NCBI GenBank assembly: GCA_024235875.1
Contig: JACKLP010000004.1
Span: 124,001-188,000 of the forward strand
From: Burkholderiaceae bacterium
Lineage (GTDB): Bacteria > Pseudomonadota > Gammaproteobacteria > Burkholderiales > Burkholderiaceae_E
Direction of reading: 5' to 3'
DNA length: 64,000 nt
A model generated the notes under the pieces. That model was given only the letters and a program-made list of their open reading frames with translations, was not told the origin of the DNA and did not search any database. This document shows positions 63,114-64,000 of the stretch, in pieces (position 1 is the stretch's first letter; the number at the start of each line of letters is the position of its first letter). Position numbers and translations under genes: made by a program.

Positions 63114-64000
63114 TCAGGTGCCGGTGGCCACGGCGCGGCTGAGCCGATCGGCGAACGCCCCGATTCGGGTCGAGTCGATCCAGCGTACCGCTGCGACCAG
63201 ATCCAACGAGGGGTCGATCCAGGTGATCGATGCACCTGCGCCCATCGCCATGTAAGCCCGGTGGGACGAGCCGGGCGCCAGTTGTCCGCTGGCATTGAGC
63301 CAGACCAGGAAGCCGTAGTAGGACGCCAGCGGCGACGGCGTCGTCATCCAGTCGATCCATTGCCCGGAGAGCACCCGCCCGGTTTCACCAAGCCCCCGCC
63401 GCAGCAGCATTTGCCCGATGCGGGCCTGGTCGCGGGCGCTGATCGTGACGCCGCCACCCCAATGCGTTCCGCCTGGGACCGACTGCATCTTGCGACCCTG
63501 GACGGTGGTCCAGGCATTGTCGTAGCCATCCCAGCGCCAGTCGTCGCTGGCGCCCGCAGGCCCCGCGATCGCTTCGCGAAAGACCTCGGGTAGCGGCCGC
63601 CCGAACAGATGCAGCAGCGCCAGCGAGAACTGATTGACACGGACGTCGTTGTACTCCCAGTACGTGCCGGCCCGGCACAGCGTCCGGGCCTCGCCCTTGG
63701 TACCGGCCTCGGCGCCCGGCCATGGCGGCGTCGTGGTCCTGAAGTGGTCGACCTGGTCCGGAATACCCCAGCAAGCCCCCGACCACTCGCTGCACATCTG
63801 CAGCATGTGCCGCCAGGAGATCGAACCGTTGTGCGCGCCCTCGAAGCCGATGCCGTGCACCGACGCGCCGATGGGGGCGTCGAGGTCCGCGATCAGGCCC
63901 CGGTCGAACGCGACGCCGGCCAGCAGCGCGAGGTAGGTCTTGGCGATCGAGAAGGTGAGGTCGGGCCGATCCGGTTCGCCCCAGTGCGCGACCTCGCGAC
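63114..64000 (-). CDS. Serine beta-lactamase-like hydrolase, N-terminus cut by window edge
   Basis: The gene enters from the right edge. The frame stays open through the edge and shows FSIAKTYLALL near 63.94 kb, a class C/PBP-type SxxK motif, followed by LIADLDAPIGASVHG, the YND motif in TYWEYNDVRVNQ and WNG-like GGTHWGGGVTISARDQA. It is a beta-lactamase superfamily (class C/esterase EstB/PBP-like) hydrolase; which one cannot be told. The start lies outside the window. Confidence 0.85.
   Translation of the reverse strand, partial: REVAHWGEPDRPDLTFSIAKTYLALLAGVAFDRGLIADLDAPIGASVHGIGFEGAHNGSISWRHMLQMCSEWSGACWGIPDQVDHFRTTTPPWPGAEAGTKGEARTLCRAGTYWEYNDVRVNQFSLALLHLFGRPLPEVFREAIAGPAGASDDWRWDGYDNAWTTVQGRKMQSVPGGTHWGGGVTISARDQARIGQMLLRRGLGETGRVLSGQWIDWMTTPSPLASYYGFLVWLNASGQLAPGSSHRAYMAMGAGASITWIDPSLDLVAAVRWIDSTRIGAFADRLSRAVATGT

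Overview
This is a 64-kb, GC-rich, gene-dense stretch of bacterial chromosome. There is no insertion sequence, phage, CRISPR array, rRNA or tRNA in view. Gene content (DUF2917 beside a GcvA-type LysR regulator, an L-threonate/oxotetronate route, several class III CoA-transferase and acyl-CoA genes, a CpxRA-like pair) and base composition suggest a free-living betaproteobacterium, probably Burkholderiales. That assignment is inference; no taxonomic marker gene is present.

Layout. 1-5.8 kb (minus): a probable operon for an isocitrate/isopropylmalate-type dehydrogenase, phosphoglucomutase, oxotetronate kinase and decarboxylase (otnK, otnC), a HugZ-like flavin/heme protein and a truncated SGNH hydrolase. 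6.0-12.6 kb (plus): a class III CoA-transferase and a complete oligopeptide-type ABC importer with a fused double ATPase. 12.8-18.8 kb: a small Cys-rich secreted protein, a LysR-MATE pair divergent from a DUF2917 gene, an alkylsulfatase-like protein with a degenerate metal site, and two tandem paralogous exported proteins. 18.9-31.2 kb: metabolic enzymes (quinone oxidoreductase, SelO, a flavin monooxygenase with the Baeyer-Villiger fingerprint, a PcaB/PurB-type lyase, SDRs, aldo-keto reductase, a Gfo/Idh/MocA enzyme, and an LtnD-like L-threonate dehydrogenase that may complete the pathway begun by otnK/otnC). 31.2-43.8 kb: SbmA/BacA transporter, an HD-fold protein lacking the HD pair, an acyl-CoA synthetase, a candidate anti-Shine-Dalgarno small RNA, a dCache diguanylate cyclase, a PAS-only membrane protein, SRAP, DUF2853, crotonase, universal stress protein, and a coiled-coil/OmpA envelope pair. 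44-55.6 kb: hydroxyisobutyrate-type dehydrogenase, GMC oxidoreductase, a second crotonase, a YHS lipoprotein, cpxRA with a CpxR-box-like site, pnuC with a NadR-like kinase, LpxR-like lipid A deacylase, two alpha/beta hydrolases and a prokaryotic glutamate-receptor-type channel. 55.7-60.3 kb (minus): a four-gene beta-oxidation-like operon (SDR, MaoC hydratase, HMG-CoA-synthase/DUF35 fusion, SCP2-type thiolase). 60.4-63 kb: an EAL phosphodiesterase with a CSS-type sensor, translationally coupled to a tandem-DEP protein. A truncated serine hydrolase closes the window.

The strongest candidates for undescribed biology are the EAL/tandem-DEP pair, the CUCCUCC-loop small RNA at about 35.15 kb, the GluR0-like channel with a TMGGF pore motif, the Cys-less HMGS-DUF35 fusion beside its thiolase, and the tandem exported paralogues at 17.5-18.8 kb. 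All functions are read from sequence motifs only; no database search was possible.
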